In this document: piece by piece, positions 8,738 to 16,616 of the stretch
Layout: each line of letters starts with the position of its first letter
How positions within the stretch are numbered: the stretch's first letter is position 1
Assembly (NCBI GenBank): GCA_022710935.1
Contig: JAKLFY010000001.1
Coordinates: 186,001-250,000 of the forward strand
Direction: 5' to 3'
From: Verrucomicrobiota bacterium
GTDB lineage: Bacteria > Verrucomicrobiota > Verrucomicrobiia > Limisphaerales > J093
DNA: 64,000 bases
Notes under the pieces: model-generated
What the model was told of the DNA's origin: nothing
What the model saw: the letters and a program-made list of their open reading frames with translations, nothing else
Database searches by the model: none
Translations under genes and position numbers: made by a program

Positions 8738-8998
8738 ATGGCAGTCAGAATTCGCTTGAAGCGGATCGGGACGACCAACGCCCCGGCTTACCGCATTGTG
8801 GTCGCCGACGGGCGCAGTCCGCGCGACGGGCGTTTCATCGAGGAAATCGGGTCGTACCTGCCGCAGAAGCGGGAGAACAACGTGACGCTCGCCTTGGAGC
8901 GGGCCGAGTACTGGCTGAGCAAAGGGGCGCGTCCGACCGAGACGGTTGCCAGCTTCATCAAGCGGGCCCGGAAGAGCGCGCCGGCGCCCCAGGGTTGA
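8738..8998 (+). CDS. rpsP: Ribosomal protein bS16
   Basis: This 86-residue protein has the bS16 signature from its first residue (MAVRIRLKRIGTTNAPAYRIVVADGRSPRDGRFIEEIG, then YWLSKGARPTETV). It is a component of the 30S subunit, needed for assembly of the body. The ATG at 8738 is fixed by homology, although the frame is open upstream. It heads the conserved run rpsP-khpA-trmD-rplS. Confidence 0.98.
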   Translation: MAVRIRLKRIGTTNAPAYRIVVADGRSPRDGRFIEEIGSYLPQKRENNVTLALERAEYWLSKGARPTETVASFIKRARKSAPAPQG

Positions 8999-9012
8999 GC
9001 GGGGAAGGTCTC

Positions 9013-9261
9013 ATGCAGGCTTGGCTTGAATTCGTGGTCAAGGGTTTGGCGGATCGCCCCGATGCCGTCACGGTGACGCCGCAGGAGCGGGATGGCTTCA
9101 CGGTGTACGAACTTCGCCTGCATCCGACCGATGTTGGGAAGATCATCGGACGCCAGGGTGCGACCATTCATGCGCTGCGCGCCCTGCTCCAGGTGGGAAG
9201 CGCCCGCCAGGGCCAGCGGTGCAGCCTCGAACTGGTCGAGGAAGTCCCGCCCAAAGACTAA
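9013..9261 (+). CDS. khpA: KH-domain RNA-binding protein KhpA
   Basis: This 82-residue single KH domain has its GxxG loop as GKIIGRQGATIHALRALL near residue 45. KhpA binds RNA and, in bacteria where it has been studied, pairs with KhpB to affect cell division and small RNAs. The start at 9013 has a GGGGAAGG ribosome-binding site and lies 14 bp after the rpsP stop, so the two are co-transcribed. Confidence 0.93.
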   Translation: MQAWLEFVVKGLADRPDAVTVTPQERDGFTVYELRLHPTDVGKIIGRQGATIHALRALLQVGSARQGQRCSLELVEEVPPKD

Positions 9262-9325
9262 TCCCATTCCGGCCTGACCGGGCGGGTGGTGCGGGATGGG
9301 TCTGAGGCCAGCGATCGGGGGCGGT

Positions 9326-10018
9326 ATGAAGATCGATGTGCTGACCCTGTTTCCGGGGATGTTTGCGGGTCCCCTGGACGAGAGCATCGTGGGTCGGGCT
9401 CGGGAGCAGGGCGTGTTGGATCTGCGGATACACAACCTGCGCGACTTTACCCACAACCGCCACAAAACGGTGGATGACAAGCCGTTTGGGGGCGGGCCGG
9501 GCATGCTGATGAAGCCCGAGCCGATCTTTGAAGCGGTTGAACATTTGCGCCAGCCCGACACGCGGGTGATCCTGCTCTGTCCGGCCGGACGGCTCTTTCG
9601 CCAGTCCATCGCCCGCGAACTGGCTGTTCTCCCCCATCTGCTGCTCATTTGCGGCAGCTACGAGGGGGTGGACGAGCGAGTGCGCGAGCACCTGGTGGAC
9701 GACGAACTGTCGATTGGCGATTACGTGCTGACCAATGGCGCGCTTCCGGCCATGGTCATCGTGGATGTTGTGACGCGGCTCCTGCCGGGCGCGCTCGGAG
9801 ACGATTCGAGTGCCCGGGACGAGTCGTTCAGCGCGGGGTGGCTCGAATATCCGCAGTACACGCGGCCCGCGGAATTCAGGGGATGGAAGGTGCCGGACGT
9901 GTTGTTGTCCGGACACCACGCCGGGATCAGCCTCTGGCGGGCTGAGCAGGCGCAGCAGAGGACGCAGCAGCGGCGGCCCGATTTGATGGGCCCGCCGGGA
10001 AGCGAGCCGGGAGACTAG
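9326..10018 (+). CDS. trmD: tRNA (guanine-N1-)-methyltransferase TrmD
   Basis: This 230-residue enzyme methylates G37 of tRNAs using S-adenosylmethionine. The SPOUT trefoil knot is visible: [14 protein letters not shown], then [13 protein letters not shown], then the knot [19 protein letters not shown]. The C-terminal domain has the conserved YPQYTRP...[12 protein letters not shown] prefer the ATG at 9326, which gives the family start [13 protein letters not shown]; an in-frame ATG at 9296 adds 10 residues. rimM, which commonly precedes trmD, is missing from the 64-bp gap. Confidence 0.97.
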   Translation: MKIDVLTLFPGMFAGPLDESIVGRAREQGVLDLRIHNLRDFTHNRHKTVDDKPFGGGPGMLMKPEPIFEAVEHLRQPDTRVILLCPAGRLFRQSIARELAVLPHLLLICGSYEGVDERVREHLVDDELSIGDYVLTNGALPAMVIVDVVTRLLPGALGDDSSARDESFSAGWLEYPQYTRPAEFRGWKVPDVLLSGHHAGISLWRAEQAQQRTQQRRPDLMGPPGSEPGD

Positions 10019-10043
10019 AGAGAAAACAATAGCACGACCATTT

Positions 10044-10499
10044 ATGAATCAGGCATTACTGGACAAGATCGAGGCGGCTCATTTGCGCAAACGCCCTCTG
10101 AGATTTGAAGTCGGCGACAGCGTGCGCGTCCACACCAAGGTCGTCGAGGGCGACAGGGAACGCATCCAGGTGTTTGCCGGTGTCGTGATTGGACGCCGCG
10201 GGCACGGGATCAACGAGACCTTCACCGTCCGGCGCATCAGCTACGGCGAAGGCGTCGAGCGGGTGTTCCCCTCGCATTCCCCTCGGATCGAGCGGATCGA
10301 GGTCGAACGCGAAGGCTCCGTCCGCCGAGCCAAACTGACTTACCTGCGCAAGCGCATCGGCAAGGGCGCCATCGCGGTCAAGGAGAAGGAACACCACACC
10401 GCCGGCGCCACCGCGGCTGCCCCGGCGAAGGAACCCGAGGCGGAGACAGCACCCGCCGAGGTGCCGGCAGCGGACGCTGCGGCGGATACGAAGAAGTGA
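10044..10499 (+). CDS. rplS: Ribosomal protein bL19 with long C-terminal tail
   Basis: This 151-residue protein has bL19 in its first ~115 residues ([69 protein letters not shown]). bL19 sits at the 30S-50S interface. The last ~35 residues are a low-complexity Ala/Glu/Pro-rich tail that most bL19 proteins lack. It lies 25 bp after trmD. Confidence 0.97.
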   Translation: MNQALLDKIEAAHLRKRPLRFEVGDSVRVHTKVVEGDRERIQVFAGVVIGRRGHGINETFTVRRISYGEGVERVFPSHSPRIERIEVEREGSVRRAKLTYLRKRIGKGAIAVKEKEHHTAGATAAAPAKEPEAETAPAEVPAADAAADTKK

Positions 10500-10592
10500 T
10501 GCCCGGGCCCCGACGCGCGACCTCGACCACGCCTGGCCGAAGCCGCCCGGGCGCGGGCCTCGAGACACGGCACGGCACCCCGCTGCGGAATC

Positions 10593-11258
10593 TTGACTGC
10601 CCTCGAGCAGTTGAAAGCCCCGGTCGACCGATTTGAGTTCGAACGCCGCCTGCTCTGCCGCGTCACGCGGATTGCCGGTGTGGACGAAGCGGGGCGCGGT
10701 CCGCTGGCAGGTCCGGTGGTGGCAGCGGCGGTTGTGCTGCCAGCGAGCTTTCTCCGGGACGGACTTTCGACGGACTTGGAGGGTTTAAACGACTCGAAAC
10801 AGCTCACGGCACGGCAGCGCGAGCGGTACTTCGAGGCCCTGACCCTCACTCCCGGCGTCGCCAGTGCCGTCAGTGCTGTCGGAGTCGAAGTCATCGACGC
10901 GATCAACATCCTGCGGGCAACGCACCAGGCGATGGCCGAGGCGCTTGCCCAGATCGAGCCGAGGCCCGAGCATGTCCTGGTGGACGGGTTGCCGGTGAAA
11001 TCGCTCCCCTACCCCCAGACGGCCCTTGTGAAGGGAGACGCGCGAAGCTATTCGATTGCCGCGGCCAGCATCCTGGCCAAAGTCACCCGGGACCGTCTCA
11101 TGGCCGAACTCGACCTGAGCTATCCCGAGTACGGATTCGCGAGGCACAAGGGATACGGCACCCCCGAACATCTGGCCGCCCTCGCCCGCCACGGGCCCTG
11201 TCCGATCCACCGCCGCAGCTTCACCCCATCGCGGCTGTCGCAGCCGCGTTTGTTCTGA
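10593..11258 (+). CDS. rnhB: Ribonuclease HII
   Basis: This 221-residue enzyme cleaves the RNA strand of RNA/DNA hybrids and removes single ribonucleotides from DNA. The acidic active site is visible: RIAGVDEAGRGPLAGPVVAAAV (Asp-Glu), LNDSKQLTARQRE, HVLVDGLPV (Asp) and SILAKVTRDRLM (Asp). The start is a TTG at 10593, with GCGGAA upstream. No ATG precedes the catalytic motif in frame, so a non-ATG start is required. Confidence 0.95.
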   Translation: MTALEQLKAPVDRFEFERRLLCRVTRIAGVDEAGRGPLAGPVVAAAVVLPASFLRDGLSTDLEGLNDSKQLTARQRERYFEALTLTPGVASAVSAVGVEVIDAINILRATHQAMAEALAQIEPRPEHVLVDGLPVKSLPYPQTALVKGDARSYSIAAASILAKVTRDRLMAELDLSYPEYGFARHKGYGTPEHLAALARHGPCPIHRRSFTPSRLSQPRLF

Positions 11259-11266
11259 TCCATGCC

Positions 11267-11695
11267 ATGGGCCTCTGGGAGCGATGCAAGCAATGGGCTG
11301 GGCTCACGAGCGAACCGACCCATTTGCATCGCGGGCGCCTTGGCGAACGCGCGGCGCGCCGGCACCTGCAACGCCTCGGGATGAAATTCCTGACGGCGAA
11401 TTTCAGGACCAAGCGCGGCGAGATTGACCTGGTTTTCCGGGATCGGGATTGCCTGGTCTTTGTGGAGGTCAAGACGCGTTCGTCCGAGGACTGGACGCGC
11501 CCCGCGGCGGCAGTCAATGCGCGCAAACGGCGTCTGCTCTCCCGAGCGGCCCTCGATTACCTCCGCCGACTCGACGATCCGGAGATCAAGATCCGATTCG
11601 ACATTGTCGAGGTGCTGCTCGATGAGGGCGCGGTGCGCGAAATCCGGCACCTGCCGCACACCTTCTCACTCGAACTGCCCTACCGCCACGGTTGA
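11267..11695 (+). CDS. yraN: YraN-family (UPF0102) endonuclease-like protein
   Basis: This 142-residue protein of the UPF0102 family has a restriction-endonuclease-like fold: HLHRGRLGERAARRHLQRLG, then KRGEIDLVFRDRDCLVFVEVKTRS, which carries the E-x-D...E-x-K nuclease-like residues. The family's function is not settled, but it is often next to rnhB, as here (8-bp gap). Its last 30 bases overlap the tail of the convergent gene on the opposite strand. Confidence 0.93.
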   Translation: MGLWERCKQWAGLTSEPTHLHRGRLGERAARRHLQRLGMKFLTANFRTKRGEIDLVFRDRDCLVFVEVKTRSSEDWTRPAAAVNARKRRLLSRAALDYLRRLDDPEIKIRFDIVEVLLDEGAVREIRHLPHTFSLELPYRHG

Positions 11696-12721
11696 GCCTG
11701 AAGCCTCGATTCCGCCCGGAGCGGACTCCGCGCGCTGCCGCAGCTCGTCGCGGATCCAAAACCGACCGGACTTCAATTGGTCGCCCAGTTGGCTCGTGCG
11801 GAGGCTTGCGCCAGGCTCGTTGAGATGGAACTCGGTATCGGCGAAATGCTCGAGCACGACATGGGCGCCCAACTGCTCGTCGCGCAGGACGGGACAGTAC
11901 TCGGCGATTTCCCAGAGCAGGCCGGCGTTGAGCCGTTGGTAGGCGGGGACGGCATTGGTGGGCGTGTACCGCCAGGGGAGCGAGTAGCAGAGCGTCACCT
12001 GATTGCTTCGGCACCACCGGGCCAGCGCATCGAGCAGAACGCGGGCGTCCGGATCAAGATGTCCGGCGTGCGATGTCAGCGTGGTCAAGGGCATCCGAAC
12101 AGGTGTCTGGTGGAAGCCGCTGGGGCGGACCTCGGCGGTGTTGTAGCGGTAGAGCGGGCGGCCCTGAACCAGTTTGCCCAGAAGGGTGAAGACGTGATAG
12201 CCGCCCGGACGCAGCGCCAGGAGCGCCGCGGGCCAGGACTTGCGCGGCCCGCCGAAACGCGGGGTCAGCACCCACTCCGGGTGCCCCAAGGCAAAGCTGA
12301 ATTGCACACCGAGCATCGGGATCTCCGCGGGACCGGTCAGAAGGGTCGGCTCGATCGCCATCACCAGGGTGTCCTTGGGCCGTGTCTCGATCAGCGTCGC
12401 CTCGATCAACACGCTCGCACCCAGGCCGGCATTGCGTCCGAGGTTGACCGCGGGAAGGCCGTGGCGTTCGAGCAACTGCGCCGGATCGATCGAGAATTCG
12501 CAGCTCGATCCGCCAAAAAGGATCGTTTTCGCCCCGTGTTCGAGCGTCATCTTCTCCGCCCAGGCCCGTTTGATCCGGTCGCTGCCGCGCAGGTACGCGA
12601 TCTCGGGGTTCAGCCGCAGGGTATAGAAGGCCGTTGCCATCCCGGTGAGCAGCGCCGCCGCAAGGAGCTGCACGACAAACCACGGCACGCGCCGACTAGA
12701 AGGCGAAGTAGATGAACGCAT
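11666..12721 (-). CDS. SGNH-like membrane-anchored partner of MBOAT acyltransferase
   Basis: This 351-residue protein has one N-terminal membrane segment (WFVVQLLAAALLTGMATAFY) and a large outer domain. The domain starts with ILFGGSSCEFSIDP, resembling the G-x-S-x-x motif of SGNH/DltD/AlgX-like proteins, followed by VNLGRNAGLGASVLIE. Proteins of this kind are encoded next to MBOAT acyltransferases and help O-acylate exported polysaccharide. Its ATG lies 26 bp inside the MBOAT gene, so translation is probably coupled. The 3' end overlaps yraN by 30 bp tail to tail. The glycan acylated cannot be told from sequence. Confidence 0.75.
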   Translation of the reverse strand: MRSSTSPSSRRVPWFVVQLLAAALLTGMATAFYTLRLNPEIAYLRGSDRIKRAWAEKMTLEHGAKTILFGGSSCEFSIDPAQLLERHGLPAVNLGRNAGLGASVLIEATLIETRPKDTLVMAIEPTLLTGPAEIPMLGVQFSFALGHPEWVLTPRFGGPRKSWPAALLALRPGGYHVFTLLGKLVQGRPLYRYNTAEVRPSGFHQTPVRMPLTTLTSHAGHLDPDARVLLDALARWCRSNQVTLCYSLPWRYTPTNAVPAYQRLNAGLLWEIAEYCPVLRDEQLGAHVVLEHFADTEFHLNEPGASLRTSQLGDQLKSGRFWIRDELRQRAESAPGGIEASGSTVAVGQFE

Positions 12722-14099
12722 TGTCGTTTCCCGGCGCCAGAAGAACGGTCAGCACGACCAACATGACCGCCGCCACCGGATGCCGCAGATAGCAGTACGG
12801 ATCGTCCCGGCGCGCGACGGAGAGCCATTCGATCGCCCACACAATGGCCACCAGGAGGAGCAGAGAGGTGAGGGCGAACAGGTGACCGCCGCTCATCGAC
12901 GCCAGCGTCTCGCGGACGGCGGCCGCCGTGTAGGCCATCGGGTTGCAGAGCGTCCCCAACTTGGCCAGCAGGTCCGGAGTGCGCGTCTCATAGAAAAAGA
13001 CCCACCCGAACAACACGGCCACCAGCGTCACCACCCAGGCCACGAAGCGCGGCAGCCGGATCGCGCCGCCCAATGCCCGGTTCACGATGAGGGCGATGCC
13101 GTGGAACGCGCCCCAAAGCAGGAACCCCCACCCTGCCCCATGCCACAAGCCCGAGACGACGAAAACCACGGCGACATTGAGCATCCACCATCGGGTGCGT
13201 CCTCCGCCCAACGGCAGATACACATAGGTCCGAAACCACCCGCTGAGCGTCACATGCCACCGATGCCAGAACTCCCGGATGCTCGTCGAGCAATAGGGGC
13301 TGAGGAAATTCAGAGTCAACCGGATGCCGAGGCAGCGTCCGAAGCCCACCGCCACCAGGCTGTACCCGGCAAAATCGTAGTAGATCCGCAGGCCGAACAT
13401 CAGGTTGGCCAGCCAGATCGAGAACGGGTTGCTGACCGAGGTCCGGTCGACATAGATAGCCGCGTTGTCCGCCAGACAGCACTTAAAGAACATGCCGACC
13501 GCCACCCAGGCCGCCCCCGCATTCAGGTCCGCCGTCGACCAGCGGAACTTGAACTGCTCCATCTGGGGCAGCAAATCCTCCCGCCGCTCGATCGGGCCGG
13601 CGACCACCTGCGGGAAAAACCCGGCGAAATTGAGGAAATCGAGAACGCGCGGCAGCGGGCGGCCAAAGGCGAGCGTGTCGATCACGAACGACATCATCTG
13701 GAACGTGTAGAACGATATGCCGGCCGGGATGATCAGGCCGCGCAGGGTGTCGAACGACCCGCCGAGCGTGTCGTTCAGGATGAAGTCCGCATATTTGAAG
13801 TACAGGAGAGGAAGCAATTGCAGCGGGACGAACAGAACCAGAAGGAGGCGGGAATGCCGCCCGCCCCGGCGGACCAGGTAGCACATCGCACAGTACGAAA
13901 ACACGGCGACGACCAGGAAGATCAGGCACGTGACCCAACTGACCGCCACAAGGAGGCACAATCCCAGGGCGATCAGGGCAAGCCTGTCGAACAAGGCCAC
14001 CCTCGATCCAAGCCAGGCTCCTGCCGGAATGCGGAGCAACGCAATGACCGCCAGACCCGATACCAGCAGGATCCAGAATCGGCTGTCGGCGAAATTCAT
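12696..14099 (-). CDS. MBOAT-family membrane O-acyltransferase
   Basis: This 467-residue polytopic membrane protein (about 10-12 hydrophobic segments) is of the MBOAT family, AlgI/DltB type. The family core is present: YDFAGYSLVAVGFGRCLGI near 241, FWHRWHVTLSGWFRTYVYLPLGG at 277-299, and the catalytic His320 in VSGLWHGAGWGFLLWG. Members move acyl groups across the membrane to decorate exported polysaccharides. Its start overlaps the stop of a peroxiredoxin stub (ATGA), and its 3' end overlaps the SGNH-like partner gene. Confidence 0.9.
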   Translation of the reverse strand: MNFADSRFWILLVSGLAVIALLRIPAGAWLGSRVALFDRLALIALGLCLLVAVSWVTCLIFLVVAVFSYCAMCYLVRRGGRHSRLLLVLFVPLQLLPLLYFKYADFILNDTLGGSFDTLRGLIIPAGISFYTFQMMSFVIDTLAFGRPLPRVLDFLNFAGFFPQVVAGPIERREDLLPQMEQFKFRWSTADLNAGAAWVAVGMFFKCCLADNAAIYVDRTSVSNPFSIWLANLMFGLRIYYDFAGYSLVAVGFGRCLGIRLTLNFLSPYCSTSIREFWHRWHVTLSGWFRTYVYLPLGGGRTRWWMLNVAVVFVVSGLWHGAGWGFLLWGAFHGIALIVNRALGGAIRLPRFVAWVVTLVAVLFGWVFFYETRTPDLLAKLGTLCNPMAYTAAAVRETLASMSGGHLFALTSLLLLVAIVWAIEWLSVARRDDPYCYLRHPVAAVMLVVLTVLLAPGNDNAFIYFAF

Positions 14100-14227
14100 G
14101 CCTTGAGCGCACCCGCTCGACCGCGCCTGGGAGCCGCCGGCGAGACGATCTCTCCGTCCTGATCCTGCGCCTCGAAATCAGGGGCGCGGTCGTCCACCCT
14201 CATTTTCAACGCGATGCTCTTGGCCAT
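14096..14227 (-). pseudogene. Peroxiredoxin N-terminal stub
   Basis: A 43-residue frame reads MAKSIALKMRVDDRAPDFEA, then QDQDGEIVSP, then a basic tail ending ALKA. The segment KMRVDDRAPDFEAQDQDG is the N-terminal signature of AhpC/TSA-type peroxiredoxins (usually ~150 residues). The catalytic Cys region is absent. The stop TGA overlaps the MBOAT ATG, so the stub may still be translated as a leader for that gene. It is probably the 5' remnant of a deleted gene. Confidence 0.65.
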
Positions 14228-14559
14228 GTGCGGCGAAGGTTTTGATTCAACGCCCTCATGAAGTCAACCGCCGATCGAAACCGTGTCGAAGGCGCAAACC
14301 GCGAGTGTCTTTGCGCCGCGTGGGGGCACGCGGCCTACAACGCCGATGTCTGCTTCTTTGCAGGCCGGGTCCCCTGACCCGGCGACCTCACCGATGTCTG
14401 TCCTCGCGCCGCGTGGGGGCACGCGGCCTACAACGCCGATGTCTGCTTCTTTGCAGGCCGGGTCGCCTGACCCGGCGACCGCGGCGCCGCGGCGCATTTG
14501 GCGCTGCGGTTTGGCGCTTGTCAGGCTGACGACAACCGGTATGATGCCCCGCAAATACA
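14228..14559. other. Gap filled mainly by tandem double-hairpin repeats
   Basis: About 180 of the 332 bases are two copies of a 93-bp unit (14302-14480). The rest shows no gene. Promoters for the divergent genes on either side would have to lie in the flanks. Confidence 0.5.
14302..14480. repeat. Double-hairpin repeat, two 93-bp tandem copies
   Basis: Each unit has a perfect 8-bp hairpin GCCGCGTG-GGGG-CACGCGGC (14315-14334 and 14408-14427) followed by CTACAACGCCGATGTCTG. It then has a second hairpin GCCGGGT...ACCCGGC with TGCA/TGTA before it. The same unit recurs at 27425-27715, 30838-30915 and 37670-37735. Confidence 0.93.
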
Positions 14560-15420
14560 ATGACGACGTCAACTATTCCCCAATCCCTCGCGGTTTGCAG
14601 TTGGTCACTGCAGCCAGTGTCGGCAATTGACCTGCTCGAGAAGCTTGCGGCGACGGGCCTTAAGCGGATTCAAATCGCTCTGGACCCGATCCGCGAAAAC
14701 GCCGGAGGCGCGTGGTCCGATTTCGGCCGTCTTTGCGGTGCGCGGGGTGTGACCTGCGTTTCGGGCATGTTTGCGGCAGTCGGCGAGGATTACTCGACCC
14801 TCGAAGCCATCAAGCGCACAGGCGGCGTGGTGCCGGACGTCCATTGGGATCAGAACTGGCGCAACCTGCAGGCCGATGCCGAGGTCGCCAAACAACTCGG
14901 GATCAAGTCCATCGCCTTTCACGCCGGTTTCCTGCCGCACGAGGAGAGCGATCCGGCGTTCGCCAAGTTGATGGGCCGGCTTCAGAAGATCGCTGACTTC
15001 TTTGCCCCGCTGGGCATCGAACTGGCTCTTGAAACCGGACAGGAGACCGCGGACACATTGCGGACCTTCCTGAGCAAACTCAACCGCCCCAATGTCGGCG
15101 TGAATTTCGATCCGGCCAACATGATCCTCTATGATAAGGGCGATCCGATCGAGTCGTTGCGCACGCTCGGACCGTGGCTGCGGTCCTGTCACTTGAAGGA
15201 CGCGATTCGGACGAAGGTGCCGGGGACCTGGGGGGAAGAGGTGGTGCTGGGGACCGGCCAGGTGGATTGGCGGGCCTTCTTCACCGTGCTAAGCGAGCTG
15301 AAGTTCGCCGGCAACGCCTGCATCGAGCGCGAGGCGGGCAACCAGCGCGCCGCGGATATCCGCACCGCGCGCGAATACATCCAGACCCTCCTGGGCGCCA
15401 CGCCGACCGCTCTGGCTTGA
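14560..15420 (+). CDS. TIM-barrel sugar phosphate isomerase/epimerase-like protein
   Basis: This 286-residue protein has the AP endonuclease 2-like (xylose isomerase-like) TIM barrel: IDLLEKLAATGLKRIQIAL, SIAFHAGFLPHEE, LGIELALETGQE (metal-binding Glu), NVGVNFDPANMIL (Asp), LRSCHLKDA (His) and CIEREAGNQR (Glu). There is no signal peptide, so it acts in the cytoplasm. Such proteins isomerise or epimerise sugars or cyclitols. It lies 54 bp before a Gfo/Idh/MocA oxidoreductase, a pairing typical of inositol-like or keto-sugar pathways. The substrate is unknown. Confidence 0.88.
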   Translation: MTTSTIPQSLAVCSWSLQPVSAIDLLEKLAATGLKRIQIALDPIRENAGGAWSDFGRLCGARGVTCVSGMFAAVGEDYSTLEAIKRTGGVVPDVHWDQNWRNLQADAEVAKQLGIKSIAFHAGFLPHEESDPAFAKLMGRLQKIADFFAPLGIELALETGQETADTLRTFLSKLNRPNVGVNFDPANMILYDKGDPIESLRTLGPWLRSCHLKDAIRTKVPGTWGEEVVLGTGQVDWRAFFTVLSELKFAGNACIEREAGNQRAADIRTAREYIQTLLGATPTALA

Positions 15421-15474
15421 CCGCCGACCGGCCGATTGGACATCGACATAACCATTCACTCGACACACCTTTCC

Positions 15475-16497
15475 ATGACAAACATTGGCATCGTTGGCCT
15501 GGGTTTCATGGGCCTGACTCACATCAAAGCGTACCGACAACTGCCCGGCGCCAACATCGTCGCCATCTGCGACGCCGTCCGGTTGCCGGAAGACGGAAAC
15601 CTCACGCCGGTCGCGGGCAACATCAGCACGGCGGACCAGATCAAGTTCGACATGTCCGTGGTCAAGGGCTACCGGGACTATGCCGAGATGCTGGCCAATC
15701 CGGACGTGCAACTGGTGGATATCTGCCTGCCCACGCCGTTGCACGCCGATGTGGCCATCGCGGCTCTTCGGGCGAACAAGCATGTGATCTGCGAGAAACC
15801 TCTCGCCCGCTCGTCGTCCGTCTGCCGCCAGATCCTCGACGCGGCGAAGTCCTCCAAGGGCTATTTCATGCCGGCCCATTGCATCCGCTTCTGGCCCGAG
15901 TGGGCCTGGGTCAAACAGGCCATCTCGGACAACCGCTACGGCAAAGTGCTTGCCGCCCGATTGCGGCGGGTTTCGGAACCGCCGGCCTGGAGCAAGGCCA
16001 CTTACCTCAAGGGCGAAGAGTCAGGCGGCGCCCTGCTCGACCTGCACATCCACGACACCGACTTCGTCCAGTTCTGCTTCGGACGCCCGCGTCGGGTCTT
16101 CTCCCAGGGATTCGTCCGCATCAGCGGCGCGATCGATCACGTCGTCACGCAGTACGAGGTGGACTGCGGCGCGGCGGTGTCGGCCGAGGGGACGTGGGTG
16201 ATGCATGCGGGACACGGGTTCAACATGGCCTACACCATCGTGTTCGAAAACGCCACCGCCGACTACGACCTCACGCGCGGACCGAATGCCCTCAAGCTGT
16301 TCCAGAACGACAAGCCGGCTCAGACCCTGAGCTGCGAAGGCGGCGACGGATACGTCGGCGAACTGCGCCACATGCTCGAAAGCATCGAGGCCGGACGCCC
16401 GCCGTCCATCGTGACCGGCGAAGACGCGCTGAATGCCGTGGCCATCTGCGAAGCCGAGGAGAAATCGATCAAGACCAGGCAGTTGGTCACCGTCTAG
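15475..16497 (+). CDS. Gfo/Idh/MocA-family oxidoreductase, cytoplasmic
   Basis: This 340-residue NAD(P)-dependent dehydrogenase has the Rossmann motif GIVGLGFMGLTHIKAY at its start, LVDICLPTPLHADVA, the family motif HVICEKPLARS (catalytic Lys) and GGALLDLHIHDTDFVQF (active-site His/Asp). The start at 15475 (MTNIGIVGLG) is preferred over a TTG at 15436 because it gives the canonical N-terminus. It probably works with the preceding epimerase on an oxidised sugar intermediate. The TAG stop is part of a repeat element. Confidence 0.92.
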   Translation: MTNIGIVGLGFMGLTHIKAYRQLPGANIVAICDAVRLPEDGNLTPVAGNISTADQIKFDMSVVKGYRDYAEMLANPDVQLVDICLPTPLHADVAIAALRANKHVICEKPLARSSSVCRQILDAAKSSKGYFMPAHCIRFWPEWAWVKQAISDNRYGKVLAARLRRVSEPPAWSKATYLKGEESGGALLDLHIHDTDFVQFCFGRPRRVFSQGFVRISGAIDHVVTQYEVDCGAAVSAEGTWVMHAGHGFNMAYTIVFENATADYDLTRGPNALKLFQNDKPAQTLSCEGGDGYVGELRHMLESIEAGRPPSIVTGEDALNAVAICEAEEKSIKTRQLVTV

Positions 16498-16540
16498 CCC
16501 GGATCGATCACAGGCTGCGCGCTGAACCAGATCCGGGCTA
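16494..16540. repeat. CTAG-ended palindromic element, A-type (copy 1)
   Basis: This 47-bp element has complementary ends TAGCCCGGATC and GATCCGGGCTA. Its left end holds the stop codon of the oxidoreductase. Its right CTA is shared with the B-type element that follows. Confidence 0.85.
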
Positions 16541-16610
16541 GCCTGCATGTTGACTTCTCTTGAGGACTCCGGCTTGGCGGTGGCAAGAAGTGGTGAGAAA
16601 TGCAGGCTGG
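16539..16610. repeat. CTAG-ended palindromic element, B-type (copy 3)
   Basis: The element starts TAGCCTGCAT and ends GGTGAGAAATGCAGGCTGG, with CTCCGGCTTGGC inside. It is the reverse-orientation form of copies such as 45093-45166. The T-for-C change in the left arm is matched by an A-for-G change in the right arm, so pairing is preserved. Confidence 0.88.
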
Positions 16611-16616
16611 TTGGCG

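Noticed and set aside
12645-14162. 505-codon plus-strand frame opposite the MBOAT genes
   Set aside because: It is an antisense shadow of GC-rich coding DNA. Composition is Arg/Gln/Glu-rich without motifs, and the minus-strand genes have clear families.
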